The translations under genes and the position numbers were made by a program. DNA of 64,000 nucleotides, taken from positions 1 to 64,000 of the forward strand of contig JASBUI010000013.1 of NCBI GenBank assembly GCA_030148005.1. The letters are read 5' to 3'. The notes below the pieces were generated by a model, which searched no databases, was not told where the DNA came from, and saw only the letters and a program-made list of their open reading frames with translations. This document shows, piece after piece, positions 1 through 10,048 of the stretch. This DNA is from Paracoccaceae bacterium (GTDB taxonomy: Bacteria; Pseudomonadota; Alphaproteobacteria; Rhodobacterales; Rhodobacteraceae). The stretch's first letter is position 1, and every line of letters starts with the position of its first letter.

Positions 1-600
1 TCCCAATGGCGGGCATCGGCGGTCACTTCGCGGATGTTGATCTCGGGGTTGAAATTGGTGGCAAAGGCCTGACCGTTGTCGCCGCCGTTGCAGTCCAGAA
101 CGTCGATCTGGCGGATCGTGTCCAGTTTGTGCTTTTTCAGCCAAGTTGCGAAAACCGATGTTACGCCGGGATCAAAGCCCGAACCAAGGATCGCGGTCAG
201 ACCGGCCTTTTTAAAACGCTCCTGATAGGCCCACTGCCAGTGATACTCGAACTTGGCCTCATCCTCGGGCTCATAGTTGGCCGTATCCAGATAGTTGATG
301 CCCGCTTCAAGGCAGGCGTCCATCAGGGCAAGATCCTGATAGGGCAGGGCAAGGTTGACCAAAAGCTCGGCGCCCGTTTGCCCGATCAGGGCCACGACGG
401 CGGGCACATCCATGGCGTCAACCTCGGCCGTGGCGATGTCAACGCCGGTGCGCGATTTGACCGCCTCGGCGATTTCGTCACATTTGAACTTGCGGCGCGA
501 TGCCAGTGTAATGTCGGTGAATATATCGGCATTCATTGCCATTTTATGCACTGCAGCCGACGAAACGCCGCCCGCGCCGACAACCAGAACCTTACCCATG
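1..600 (-). CDS. Saccharopine dehydrogenase family protein, probable carboxynorspermidine dehydrogenase (partial, 3' end beyond the window)
   Basis: Reverse-strand reading starts at ATG 600: MGKVLVVGAGGVSSAAVHKMA...; Rossmann GxGGV motif and ...NLALPYQDLALMDACLEAGINYLDTANYEPEDEAKFEYHWQW; next to speA. Confidence 0.85.
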
Positions 601-623
601 CAACTGCCTTTCGCGTTCATTTC

Positions 624-2513
624 TCATTCATAATAGGTGTAGCCGTTGATGCTGTCACGGTAGGCCGCCATCAGCATCTTGCGCTCGGATGTATTCAGGC
701 GCGCCTCAGAGATGGCCTGATCCACAATTGAGCGGAAAGCGTCGACACAGTCGCGCGGGTCATATTCGACATAAGACATGACCTCGGCGATGGTGTCGCC
801 TTCCTGCTCGTGCAAAAGATCAAAGCCGCCATCATCGCGAAGCTCGACCGTGGCGACGTTGGTGTCGCCAAAGAGGTTGTGCAGATCGCCCAGCGTTTCC
901 TGATAGGCGCCGACGAAAAAGACCCCAAGAAGATAAGGCTCATCTTCGGTCAGCGAATGGACCGGAAGCGAGGGTGAGATGCCGTCTTCAAGGATGAAAC
1001 GGTTGATCTTGCCGTCGGAATCGCAGGTGATGTCGCTTAGAACCGCGCGTCTGTCGGGGGCTTCGTTCAGTTTCTGAAGCGGGACGACCGGGTGCAGCTG
1101 ATCAATGGCCCAGACATCGGGCAGCGACTGAAACAGCGAAAAGTTGCAGTGGTAGATATCGGCAAGCTGTTCAAGGTGGGCGTCAATTTCCGGCATCTCG
1201 CCGGTGGGCGGTGCCAAAAGCTTTATCCGGCCCATAAGGTGCAGGAAAATGCGCTCGGCCCGGGCCATCTGGCGCAGGCCGATATAGCCGCGCCGGAACA
1301 GCGCGCGAAGCTCATTTCGATAAAAATTGGCGTCGTTGATACATTCCTGAAGGCGCTCTGGCACGACATAGCTGTCGATTGCCGCAAGATCGGCAACAAG
1401 GTGGTTGTCGCCTTCTTCGGGTTTGGGCGCGCTTGATGCGTCGTAAAGCGTCGCCTCCAGAACGTTGAAGATCAGCATCGATGAGGTCGCAACCGTCGCC
1501 CGGCCGCTTTCGGTCACAAGAACCGGATGCTCAAGCCCCGCTTCGTCCATCGCGTATGCGACGGTTTCCACAACGTTGGTGCAGTATTCCTTGACGCCAT
1601 AGTTGATCGAGTTCTCGGATGCTGTCTTTTCGCCGGTATAGTCGACGCCCAGACCGCCGCCCAGATCAAGGTGGGTCAGCGGGGCGCCTTCGCCCACCAG
1701 TTCCACGAAATAGCGGCAAGCCTCGCCCACGGCGCGGCGCACGTCGTTCACATCAGGAATTTGCGAGCCAAGATGCGAGTGCTGAAGCTTGAGGCAATGC
1801 AGCATCCCCTTGTCTTTCAGCTTGTCGATGACCGCCACGATCTGGTCGGTGTTCATTCCGAAGGTCGACCGATCGCCAGAGCTTTCTGCCCAGTTGCCGC
1901 TGATCCGGTTCGTCAGTTTGACGCGCACACCCAAAAGCGGCTCTTCGCCGATCTCGTCCACGACGGACAGTACGGTATCCAGCTCTTTGGGGCTTTCCAG
2001 AACAATAACCGTGTTGAAACCCAGCTTGCGAGAGAGGATCGCAAGGCGAATGAACTCGGCATCCTTGACGCCGTTGCAGACGATCAGCGCATCCTTGGCC
2101 AGACGGTGCGCAAGGGCGATCACCAGTTCCGGCTTTGATCCTGCCTCAAGGCCAAAGGAGTAGGGGCGGCCAAACTCGACGATACGGTCGACGACCTGCG
2201 CCTGCTGGTTGACCTTGATCGGAAAGACCCCGCGATAGGGGGCCTTGTACCCGGCGCGGGCGATGGCTTCGGCAAATCCCTGATTAATGTTCTGAATGCC
2301 CTGCTGCAAAAAGCAACTGACGCGCAGAACCAATGGCGTGTGAACGCCGCGTTCTTCAAGATCGCGCACCATCTTGGGCAGGCTGACGATGGGGGAATTT
2401 TCCTTAAGCGGATTTTTGAGGCCCAGATCGCCGTTGGGCAGGACCGATGCCAGATCCATGCCCCATTTTTCAATGGCATAGATTGAATGTGGTGTGTCGC
2501 CGTCTGTCGTCAC
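624..2513 (-). CDS. speA: Biosynthetic arginine decarboxylase
   Basis: 629 aa ORF; PLP fold-III decarboxylase motifs (APYRGVFPIKVNQQ, LGLEAGSKPEL-like, HSHLGSQI, HLDLGGGLGVDYTG). Confidence 0.95.
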   Translation of the reverse strand: MTTDGDTPHSIYAIEKWGMDLASVLPNGDLGLKNPLKENSPIVSLPKMVRDLEERGVHTPLVLRVSCFLQQGIQNINQGFAEAIARAGYKAPYRGVFPIKVNQQAQVVDRIVEFGRPYSFGLEAGSKPELVIALAHRLAKDALIVCNGVKDAEFIRLAILSRKLGFNTVIVLESPKELDTVLSVVDEIGEEPLLGVRVKLTNRISGNWAESSGDRSTFGMNTDQIVAVIDKLKDKGMLHCLKLQHSHLGSQIPDVNDVRRAVGEACRYFVELVGEGAPLTHLDLGGGLGVDYTGEKTASENSINYGVKEYCTNVVETVAYAMDEAGLEHPVLVTESGRATVATSSMLIFNVLEATLYDASSAPKPEEGDNHLVADLAAIDSYVVPERLQECINDANFYRNELRALFRRGYIGLRQMARAERIFLHLMGRIKLLAPPTGEMPEIDAHLEQLADIYHCNFSLFQSLPDVWAIDQLHPVVPLQKLNEAPDRRAVLSDITCDSDGKINRFILEDGISPSLPVHSLTEDEPYLLGVFFVGAYQETLGDLHNLFGDTNVATVELRDDGGFDLLHEQEGDTIAEVMSYVEYDPRDCVDAFRSIVDQAISEARLNTSERKMLMAAYRDSINGYTYYE

Positions 2514-2797
2514 TTGCCGTGTCCCTCTGTTTGCCCATGAAAAAGGCGACTGTGCTCTGCCGCAACCGCCTCAAACTTGGGCGGCTTGGGAATTTTCTGA
2601 TGACGTCCGCTGCGGCATTTGTCCACCAAGTTATTTAGTTGGCGCAGGCCAAAGGACAGGTTTTTCTTGGACTGGCCGCAAAGGGCCGGGCCGCCCGTTG
2701 ATCAATTGCCATTCCCTTCGGAACGTTTTATCCGGTCCAAAGGCGCCCCCTTTTTGCCGGGCGATGTTGAACCGCCCTTTTTCAGGGGAAGCGATCA

Positions 2798-4213
2798 ATG
2801 AGCTTTGTCGCCTTCGTGAACGGTATCGTTCTGATGTTCCTTGCGGGGCTCATGGGCGTGGATGCCGTACTTTTTCCTGAAACGCGGCCTGTGTTCACGA
2901 CGGCCTTTGTTCTGACCGGCATCGTTGGGGCCATGCTGGCCGTTGCCGCATCCGCCGCCTCGCCGGCCTTGAACCGGCTTCACACTTTCGTGCTGACAAC
3001 CTCTATCTGGCTGGTTGCGGCGCTGGCCGGCGCGCTGCCGCTTTATCTTTGGTCGCTGCCGCCGGTCGATGCGCTGTTCGAGGCGATGTCAGGCATTACC
3101 ACGACCGGATCGACGGTCATGACCGGGCTGGACAGCACGCCGCGCGGGATCCTGCTTTGGCGGGCGCTTTTACAGGCGGTGGGTGGGGTCGGCTTTATCG
3201 TGACGGGCATTGCCCTTTTGCCGATCCTCAAGGTCGGCGGGATGCAGCTTTTCCGGACCGAAAGTTCAGACAAGGGCGAAAAAGAGCTTGGAAACGCCAC
3301 CCAGTTCGCCTTTGCCACCCTTGTCGTCTACATCGGGCTGATGGGGCTTTGCGGGCTGATCTACGCCGAAGGGGGGATGAGCATCTTTGATGCCACCACC
3401 CACGCGATGACCACGCTGTCGACGGGCGGCTATTCCAACTATGACGCCTCTTTTGGGCATTTTGACAGCGCCTTTCTACAGTGGACGGGAACGGTTTTCA
3501 TGCTTCTGGGGGCGTTGCCCTTTGCCTGGTATATCCGCGCCATCAACCGCAACATCTTTCGAAGTGAGCAGGTTCTGGGCCTGCTTAAGGGGTTGGCGGT
3601 GGCTATTCTGGGTCTGTCGCTGTGGCTGACGCTGAACTCTGAAACCGAATTTCTGGACGCTTTGCGCCTGGTTGCCTTCAACGTCGTGTCAGTGGTGACA
3701 ACGACCGGGTTCGCTTCGGCCGATTACACCGAGTGGGGGCCTTTCGCGGTGACGTCCTTCTTTCTTTTGACGGCGGTCGGGGGCTGCACGGGGTCCACGG
3801 CGGGCGGGGCGAAAACGATGCGCTGGATCATCCTTTATCGCAGCCTGCGCTCGCAGATCCGGTCGGTTCACTCGCCCAGCGGGATATTCTCCACCAAATA
3901 CGAAGGTCAGACGGTAGGCGATGATGTCGCCTCGGGCGTGATTGCTTTTTTCACCCTCTACTTTGCGACCTTTGCCGTTCTTGCCATGGCCCTTGGGCTT
4001 GTCGGCCTCGATTTTCTTTCTGCCGTCAGCGGGGCCCTTACGGCGCTTGCCAATGTGGGGCCCGGGGTGGGCGACACGATTGGTCCGGCGGGGAACTTTG
4101 CCACGATTGGCGATGATGCCAAACTGATCTTCGTGGCGGGGATGTATCTGGGGCGGCTTGAAATGATGACCGTATTCATCCTGTTCACCCGAACCTTCTG
4201 GCGTGAGGTTTAG
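2798..4213 (+). CDS. trkH: TrkH family potassium uptake protein (first of two in window)
   Basis: 471 aa multi-TM protein with repeated selectivity-like motifs (SGITTTGSTV, TTLSTGGYSN, VVTTTGFAS, LANVGPG). Confidence 0.9.
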   Translation: MSFVAFVNGIVLMFLAGLMGVDAVLFPETRPVFTTAFVLTGIVGAMLAVAASAASPALNRLHTFVLTTSIWLVAALAGALPLYLWSLPPVDALFEAMSGITTTGSTVMTGLDSTPRGILLWRALLQAVGGVGFIVTGIALLPILKVGGMQLFRTESSDKGEKELGNATQFAFATLVVYIGLMGLCGLIYAEGGMSIFDATTHAMTTLSTGGYSNYDASFGHFDSAFLQWTGTVFMLLGALPFAWYIRAINRNIFRSEQVLGLLKGLAVAILGLSLWLTLNSETEFLDALRLVAFNVVSVVTTTGFASADYTEWGPFAVTSFFLLTAVGGCTGSTAGGAKTMRWIILYRSLRSQIRSVHSPSGIFSTKYEGQTVGDDVASGVIAFFTLYFATFAVLAMALGLVGLDFLSAVSGALTALANVGPGVGDTIGPAGNFATIGDDAKLIFVAGMYLGRLEMMTVFILFTRTFWREV

Positions 4214-4322
4214 GCGGCTCTGGCCCCTTCGGCGGTATTTCGCACTAAAATAGTCGGATACTCTTGCCAAGCCTGATCCGGCGCGGTAACCAACGAAAAT
4301 ACTCAGGTTATTTTCTTAAACC

Positions 4323-5201
4323 TTGGAAGGAAGAAAAATGTCGATCAAAGATGGTCCCAGAACCGTTGGTGCACGCCGTATCCTGACCTTGGGCGGCGTT
4401 GCCGTTTCGCTTGCGATGCCCGCGGCCTCCGCGCCCGTGCCGCCGATGCAGGCGTCCAAGCCGGCCTTTTCAAGCAAAAGTGGCGCGCGCGCTGATGCGC
4501 AAAACGCCCGCAGTGATCGCCTCCTGCGCGTTGCTGCCAGCGGCGGGGGCGAGGGCGAAGGCAGCGCCGCAGTTGCCAGCGATATCGAGTTCCTGCGCCA
4601 AATCGGATACCTTGGCGGGCGTTTGCGCGTGGGGCTGGCCCTTTTTCAGGCCGGTGATAAGGCCGCGGCCAAGGCGCATATGGGAAGCTCCATAGTTGAG
4701 AAGGTCGAGCCCATTGAGGAGCGGCTGAAAGACCTAGGCTTTGACAAACTGCGGGCGGATATTCAGGCGCTTAGCGCGGCAACCGACGCGGATGCGCCGA
4801 TGCCCGAAATTCAGCGCCTTTATGACGCGGCCCTGACCACGGCCGATGCTGCTGCGGCGGCATCTCCCAGCGATGCGCGCGATCGCTTGCTGGCTCTGGC
4901 CGAACTGGCAAAAATTGCCGCCGCCGACTATGCCGCCGCGATCGAGGATGACATCATCTCGGATGTGCATGAGTATCAGGATGCATGGGGTTTTATGCGC
5001 CGGATCAAAGAGACCGCCGGTCTTTTCACGAACGCAGGCAAACCCGGCGTCGCCGAAGCGGCCCGAAAGATTGAGGCGCAGGTCGACACGACCGATCCAG
5101 CCTTTGGCGATCTGCAGGGCAAGGGCATCGCCCAAATGGACCCCGGTCTGCTTTATGCCGCCGCCGCCCGGATGGAACTGGCCGCGCTTGGCGTCAAATA
5201 G
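4323..5201 (+). CDS. Hypothetical secreted alpha-helical protein, unknown function
   Basis: 292 aa; signal-peptide-like N-terminus (ILTLGGVAVSLAMPAASA); no recognised motif; 2 nt upstream of piuC-like gene. Confidence 0.75.
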   Translation: MEGRKMSIKDGPRTVGARRILTLGGVAVSLAMPAASAPVPPMQASKPAFSSKSGARADAQNARSDRLLRVAASGGGEGEGSAAVASDIEFLRQIGYLGGRLRVGLALFQAGDKAAAKAHMGSSIVEKVEPIEERLKDLGFDKLRADIQALSAATDADAPMPEIQRLYDAALTTADAAAAASPSDARDRLLALAELAKIAAADYAAAIEDDIISDVHEYQDAWGFMRRIKETAGLFTNAGKPGVAEAARKIEAQVDTTDPAFGDLQGKGIAQMDPGLLYAAAARMELAALGVK

Positions 5202-5203
5202 CC

Positions 5204-5863
5204 ATGGTTGTCGTGATCGGAGAGGTCCTGAGCCCGGCCGAGGTGCTGGCCATACGCGACGCTGCGGATGAGCTTACCTTTCAGGACGGCCGCGCCACGG
5301 CGGGCGTCTTTGCCCGCGATGTGAAGGACAACGAACAGGCGGCGGCGTCACCCGCCGTTCAGGCCATATTGGACAAGGTTGCGCGGGCACTGGAGGAAAA
5401 TGAGCTTTTCCAGTCGGTTGCGCGGCCGCGCGCCTTTGTTCGCCTGATGATCTCACGCTATGGGGCGGGCATGCAATATGGCCGCCATGTCGATGACGCG
5501 ATCATGTCGGGCGCGCGCACCGATCTGTCCTTTACCCTGTTTCTGACGCCGCCGGCTGAATATGAGGGCGGCGGCCTTGTGATGGAGGACATGACCGAAG
5601 AGCGCCTTTTCAGGCCCGAGGCGGGCGACGCCGTTGTCTACCCCACGTCCGCGCTTCACCGGGTGGCGCCGGTCACGGGCGGGCAGCGCCTTGCCGTTGT
5701 TGGCTGGGTTCAGTCATGGGTGCGCGATCCGGCGCAGCGCGAGGTTCTGCACGATCTTGATGTCGCGGCGCGCGGCGTTTTTGAAGCCGAGGGAAAAAGC
5801 GCGGGCTTTGACCGGCTGCACAAGGCCAAAACAAACCTGATGCGGATGTGGGCCGACGGTTGA
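5204..5863 (+). CDS. Fe2+-dependent dioxygenase, PKHD-type hydroxylase (PiuC/YbiX family)
   Basis: 219 aa; RLMISRYGAGMQYGRHVDDAIM...RTDLSFTLFLTPPAEYEGGGL...ALHRVAPVTGGQRLAVVGWVQSW; HxD...H pattern. Confidence 0.92.
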   Translation: MVVVIGEVLSPAEVLAIRDAADELTFQDGRATAGVFARDVKDNEQAAASPAVQAILDKVARALEENELFQSVARPRAFVRLMISRYGAGMQYGRHVDDAIMSGARTDLSFTLFLTPPAEYEGGGLVMEDMTEERLFRPEAGDAVVYPTSALHRVAPVTGGQRLAVVGWVQSWVRDPAQREVLHDLDVAARGVFEAEGKSAGFDRLHKAKTNLMRMWADG

Positions 5864-6949
5864 TCAGCCGTAGACGATGGAAATCGCCGTTGCCACGACC
5901 AGCAGGAACAGCGTCATGACACCCATTCCAAGCCCCTGCGCCACGCGGCGATTGGGCGTGTCCACCTTTATGCGAAGCTCTTCTGCGGTTTGGGGAAACT
6001 CAAGCGCTGCCGTATTTGACCCGGTCCATTCATAGCGCCGGCTCAGGCGGCGGTTTTCGGCGTCGTCCCAGACCCGCATCAGGATGATGATCGCAACGAT
6101 GCACATCATGCTGGCGGGAACCCAGATGATGTAGCCGCCGCCGCTTTCGTCGTTAAGGGGCGTCGCCGCGAAAAGCCGCCCCTCTATGTCATAGGCCGTG
6201 TACAGGACGACGGTTTTCAACGTGGTCAGCGCGCCCAGAAAGATGTTCGACAGGATGGCGATAAAGAGCAGCAGGACACGCTTGCCGTGATAGGCCGAAG
6301 TTGCGTCGTCGCGGCGGTTGAAGATCATGGCGAAGAAGACAAAACCGCCAAGGATCATCGTGATGTGCATCAGATAGTGCACGGGTGCGTTTCTGAGGGC
6401 AAGGTTATGCACCTGCGGGATTTGCCAGAAGTAAAGCGAGCCGACGAAAAGCCCAAATGCCGTCCATGGGCGGATAAGGGCGCTTCCTATGCGGGCCATG
6501 CCACGGCTGGCCATAAGTGGCCCCACGACACGGCGGCGCAGAAAGCGCGGAAGCCCGCGGATCAATATGCCCTCGGGCCGCGCCAGCACGATCAGCATCG
6601 GGCCCAGCATCCGCAAAAGAAGGTGCTGTATCTGGTGGGCAAAGAACGACCGCTCGCCCATCGGGTCGATGGGGGACTGAAGCGCAAGGAACAGCGAGGC
6701 AAGGCCGAAGGCGAACATCAAATGGCGCGCAATCCGGCGCCCCTTGGTGCCCTGTTTGCGCCCAAGCGCGCCGCGCAGATAGACAAGAGCGCCAAAAAGA
6801 ACGACCCCTGTCACTTCGGGCGTCAGGTGCCATGCAAGCCAGATGTCTTGTTCTGTCAGCGCCTCGCCGCCATGCGCCAAAGCCGGCGCTGCGGCCATGA
6901 AAACAGCAGCGGTTGCTGCAAACGTGGATAGGGTTCTGAGTTGGGCCAT
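5864..6949 (-). CDS. Cytochrome c oxidase assembly protein, caa3-type CtaG family
   Basis: Start reassigned to MAQLRTLSTF (6949), since the ORF-track extension is not protein-like; multi-TM with FFAHQIQHLLLRMLGPMLIVLARP and HYLMHITMILGGFVFF. Confidence 0.88.
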   Translation of the reverse strand: MAQLRTLSTFAATAAVFMAAAPALAHGGEALTEQDIWLAWHLTPEVTGVVLFGALVYLRGALGRKQGTKGRRIARHLMFAFGLASLFLALQSPIDPMGERSFFAHQIQHLLLRMLGPMLIVLARPEGILIRGLPRFLRRRVVGPLMASRGMARIGSALIRPWTAFGLFVGSLYFWQIPQVHNLALRNAPVHYLMHITMILGGFVFFAMIFNRRDDATSAYHGKRVLLLFIAILSNIFLGALTTLKTVVLYTAYDIEGRLFAATPLNDESGGGYIIWVPASMMCIVAIIILMRVWDDAENRRLSRRYEWTGSNTAALEFPQTAEELRIKVDTPNRRVAQGLGMGVMTLFLLVVATAISIVYG

Positions 6950-7300
6950 ACTGTACCGCCAGGTCGGGCGGCGAGCTGCGCCGCAGTTGCGCCCTAGACC
7001 AGCGCTGCGGGATTGCAAACAGGGGTGCGACAATTTTTCGGGCGCGCCTTGGGGGCCTGCCGGGTGGATCAGGGGCGGCATTTCCAACTTGCGCGCACCT
7101 GCGTTTCGGGCGGCAATGCCAAGGTTATAGTGGTTTGAAGGGGCCGAAAGTGCCGCAGGGGCACTTGCGGGGCTGCGGCACCGGGGCGAGCGGTGCGTGG
7201 TTTCACATTCACGTGACCAACCTGTGTCTTGACCTCCATCTGCCGGAAGGTTCTAGGGTGGCGCCGCATGCACACCCAAGCAAAGAGGCGACAGGCCAAG

Positions 7301-7891
7301 ATGGACGCGGACAATCAAGAAGGCGTTGAGAAACGGAGCCGTTTTTCGGCCCTGATGCTGGCCCCGCTTGCGGCCTTCGGGCTGTTCTTTCTTTTTGGCT
7401 GGGGTCTGATATCGGGCTCATACGATCTGCCCTCGGTTCTGGTGGGCAAGCCTGTGCCAGAGTTCTCGTTGCCCGCCGTGCAGGGGCGCGAGAGCGGGCT
7501 GGAGACAAGCGATCTTATGGGTAAGGTTTCGCTCGTCAATTTCTTTGCCTCATGGTGCGTGCCATGCCGGGCCGAGCATCCGCTGTTCATGGCGCTATCA
7601 AAGACCGGCGAGGTGCCGCTTTACGGGATCAACTACAAGGACAAGCCCGATCAGGCCGAGGCGTGGCTGGCCGAACTGGGCGATCCCTATACCAAGCTGG
7701 GCGCGGATCTTGCCGGGCGCGCGGGGATCGAATGGGGCGTTTACGGCGTGCCGGAGACTTATGTCATCGCCGCTGATGGCACCATCGCTTATCGTCAGGT
7801 CGGGCAGATTACAGGTCAGATATTGCAGGAAAAACTCCTTCCGCTTGTGCGCAAGCTTCAGGCGCAGGCCAGCGCAGAGCCGGGGGCATGA
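7301..7891 (+). CDS. DsbE/CcmG-type periplasmic thiol:disulfide interchange protein
   Basis: Start at MDADNQ (7301); N-terminal TM anchor, FFASWCVPCRAEHP active site, GVYGVPETYVI. Confidence 0.9.
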   Translation: MDADNQEGVEKRSRFSALMLAPLAAFGLFFLFGWGLISGSYDLPSVLVGKPVPEFSLPAVQGRESGLETSDLMGKVSLVNFFASWCVPCRAEHPLFMALSKTGEVPLYGINYKDKPDQAEAWLAELGDPYTKLGADLAGRAGIEWGVYGVPETYVIAADGTIAYRQVGQITGQILQEKLLPLVRKLQAQASAEPGA

Positions 7892-8409
7892 TCATGAAGA
7901 AACTTACCTTTATCCTTGGCCTCTTTCTGGCCTCTACCTTGGCGTTTGGCGCTTCGGCCCAGCAACGCTTTGCGCTTCACGATAAGCCGCGCGAGATTGC
8001 CGATGTCCGCTTTGTCGATGAAGCGGGCAAGAAGATGAGCCTGTCCGATTTCAAGGGGCAGGTTCTGTTGGTGAACATCTGGGCGACCTGGTGCCCGCCT
8101 TGCGTCAAGGAAATGCCGACGCTGGATCGCCTGCAGGGCGAGATCGGCAGGGATCAGCTTAAGGTTCTGACGCTGTCGATCGACCGGGCCGGGGTTCCGG
8201 CGGTGCGCAGCTTCTTTGACAAGATCAAGGTCACGAACCTAGATATCCATGTCGATAGCACGATGCTTGCGGCAACGGCGCTTGGGGCTTTCGGGCTTCC
8301 TGCGACGCTGCTTATCGACAGGGAAGGGCGCGAGCTTGGCCGCCTTGTCGGGCCCGCCGAATGGGACGATCCGGCGATGATCGCCTTTCTGAGGGAGCTC
8401 ACGAAATGA
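7888..8409 (+). CDS. TlpA-like periplasmic thioredoxin-fold protein
   Basis: 173 aa; signal peptide, LLVNIWATWCPPCVKEMPTLDRL; start overlaps stop of preceding gene (ATGA). Confidence 0.9.
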   Translation: MIMKKLTFILGLFLASTLAFGASAQQRFALHDKPREIADVRFVDEAGKKMSLSDFKGQVLLVNIWATWCPPCVKEMPTLDRLQGEIGRDQLKVLTLSIDRAGVPAVRSFFDKIKVTNLDIHVDSTMLAATALGAFGLPATLLIDREGRELGRLVGPAEWDDPAMIAFLRELTK

Positions 8410-8492
8410 CCGGTGCGACGCTGTGGGCACTGGCGTTACCCCCGAAAGTCGAGGTCAAAACGGCCAAAGCAAAATCAACGGAGCCGCTTGGA

Positions 8493-9194
8493 ATGATGAT
8501 CGCCGCCGCAACCCGCCTTTTCACTGCCCTGACAATCAGCGCCGCAATCGCTTTGCCCGCCGCGGCGCATCAGACCATCAAGGCCGTCGATGACACGATG
8601 CTGGAACGTGAGACGTATTTTCAGCCGATGGGCGGCGTTGAGCCGCCAAAGTTTTCGCTGGCGGATGCAGATGGCAAGCCGGTCCAGTCTTCGGATTTCA
8701 AGGGCAAGGTCGTGGTTCTGAACTTTGTCTATACCAACTGCACCGACGTCTGCCCCGTGCATTCCCAAAAGATCGCTGACATCCAGTCGAAGATCAACGA
8801 AACGCCGATGAAGGACATGGTGCAGTTCGTCACTGTGACCACCGATCCGGTCAAGGATGATGCGGGCGTGATGCGCGCGTTTCCCGAATGGCACGGGCTG
8901 GATACTTCGAACTGGGTTTTCCTGACGCGCAAACCCGGCGAGCCCGAGGATGCAACGCGCAAGCTGGCCAAAGAGTTCGGGGTGATGTTCACCCCTTCGG
9001 ACGATGGTGAGGTGCAGACCCACGCGGCGGTGACATACATCCTTGACCGCGAAGGGCGCCTTGCGGCCAAGTTTCACGGGCTGGAGTTTGAGACGGTGAA
9101 CGCGGTGATCTACATCAACGGGTTGATCAACGTGGGCAAGCATGTGCCGGGCGATGACGGCTGGTGGGCGCGCCTGAAAGCAACATTCAACTGA
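8493..9194 (+). CDS. SCO1/SenC family copper chaperone
   Basis: Start reassigned to MMIAAATRL (8493); VVLNFVYTNCTDVCPVHSQK (CxxxC) and downstream His in TQTHAAVTYILDREG region. Confidence 0.9.
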   Translation: MMIAAATRLFTALTISAAIALPAAAHQTIKAVDDTMLERETYFQPMGGVEPPKFSLADADGKPVQSSDFKGKVVVLNFVYTNCTDVCPVHSQKIADIQSKINETPMKDMVQFVTVTTDPVKDDAGVMRAFPEWHGLDTSNWVFLTRKPGEPEDATRKLAKEFGVMFTPSDDGEVQTHAAVTYILDREGRLAAKFHGLEFETVNAVIYINGLINVGKHVPGDDGWWARLKATFN

Positions 9195-9258
9195 TCACGG
9201 GCGCCCGCGGCAGCAACCCGCCAAGGGCGCTTCGGGGCGAGGTAAGGAAGACAAACGC

Positions 9259-9996
9259 ATGCTGGACATCTCGGGTATCGGAATCATGGCCGCCTTTCTG
9301 GCAGGCGCGATTTCGTTTCTGTCGCCTTGTGTTCTACCGCTTGTGCCGGGCTATGTGTCCTACATCGCGGGGCAACCGGGGCAGGTGGGCCAGTCGCGCG
9401 GTGTGGCCGCACGCGCCGGGGCGCTTGGGCTAAGCCTGTTCTTTGTCCTTGGGTTTTCGACCGTCTTCATCGCTCTTGGGGCGGGGGCAAGCGCGCTTGG
9501 CTCGCTCCTTTTGACGTGGCGCACCGAATTGAACCTTTTGGGCGGGGCGATCATCATCCTTTTTGGATTGGTGATGCTGGGCGTCTTTCGCTTTGGTGCC
9601 TTCAGCCGCGATACCCGCTTTAACCTCGACATACCTGGCGGGCGCCCGCTGGGGGCTTATGTTCTGGGGCTGGCTTTTGCCTTTGGCTGGACGCCCTGCA
9701 TCGGACCCATCCTGGGGGCGATCCTGACCGTCAGCGCCAATTCTGCAAGCCTGTCGGATGGTATATGGCTTTTGGCGATCTATTCGGCCGGCCTTGGCGT
9801 GCCATTTCTTTTTGCCGCCTTCTTTACCGATGTGATCGCGGCGCGCGTGCGTGCCATCGGTAAGGCGGGCCGGCTTCTATACAAAGGCGCGGGCGTGATC
9901 ATGGTGATCATGGGCGTTGCGGTGATGACCGGACAGCTGTCGCGCTTTGCCTATTGGCTGCTTGGAAGTTTCCCGTTTCTGGCAGAAATCGGTTGA
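9259..9996 (+). CDS. ccdA: Cytochrome c biogenesis protein CcdA
   Basis: 245 aa, about 6 TM; ISFLSPCVLPLVPGYVSY and FAFGWTPCIGPIL. Confidence 0.93.
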   Translation: MLDISGIGIMAAFLAGAISFLSPCVLPLVPGYVSYIAGQPGQVGQSRGVAARAGALGLSLFFVLGFSTVFIALGAGASALGSLLLTWRTELNLLGGAIIILFGLVMLGVFRFGAFSRDTRFNLDIPGGRPLGAYVLGLAFAFGWTPCIGPILGAILTVSANSASLSDGIWLLAIYSAGLGVPFLFAAFFTDVIAARVRAIGKAGRLLYKGAGVIMVIMGVAVMTGQLSRFAYWLLGSFPFLAEIG

Positions 9997-10048
9997 TCCC
10001 GGGACGGGCGCAGAAATCAATCCCATTGGACGTTTAAGGAAGACATAG

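Noticed and set aside
4295-4310. GAGTATTTTC-like string resembling the 3'-end repeat
   Set aside because: Lacks the GCAAAG tail and lies upstream of a gene rather than at a convergent junction.
6950-7087. N-terminal extension of the CtaG-like ORF
   Set aside because: Not protein-like and precedes a clear signal sequence MAQLRTLSTFAATAAVFMAAAPALA.
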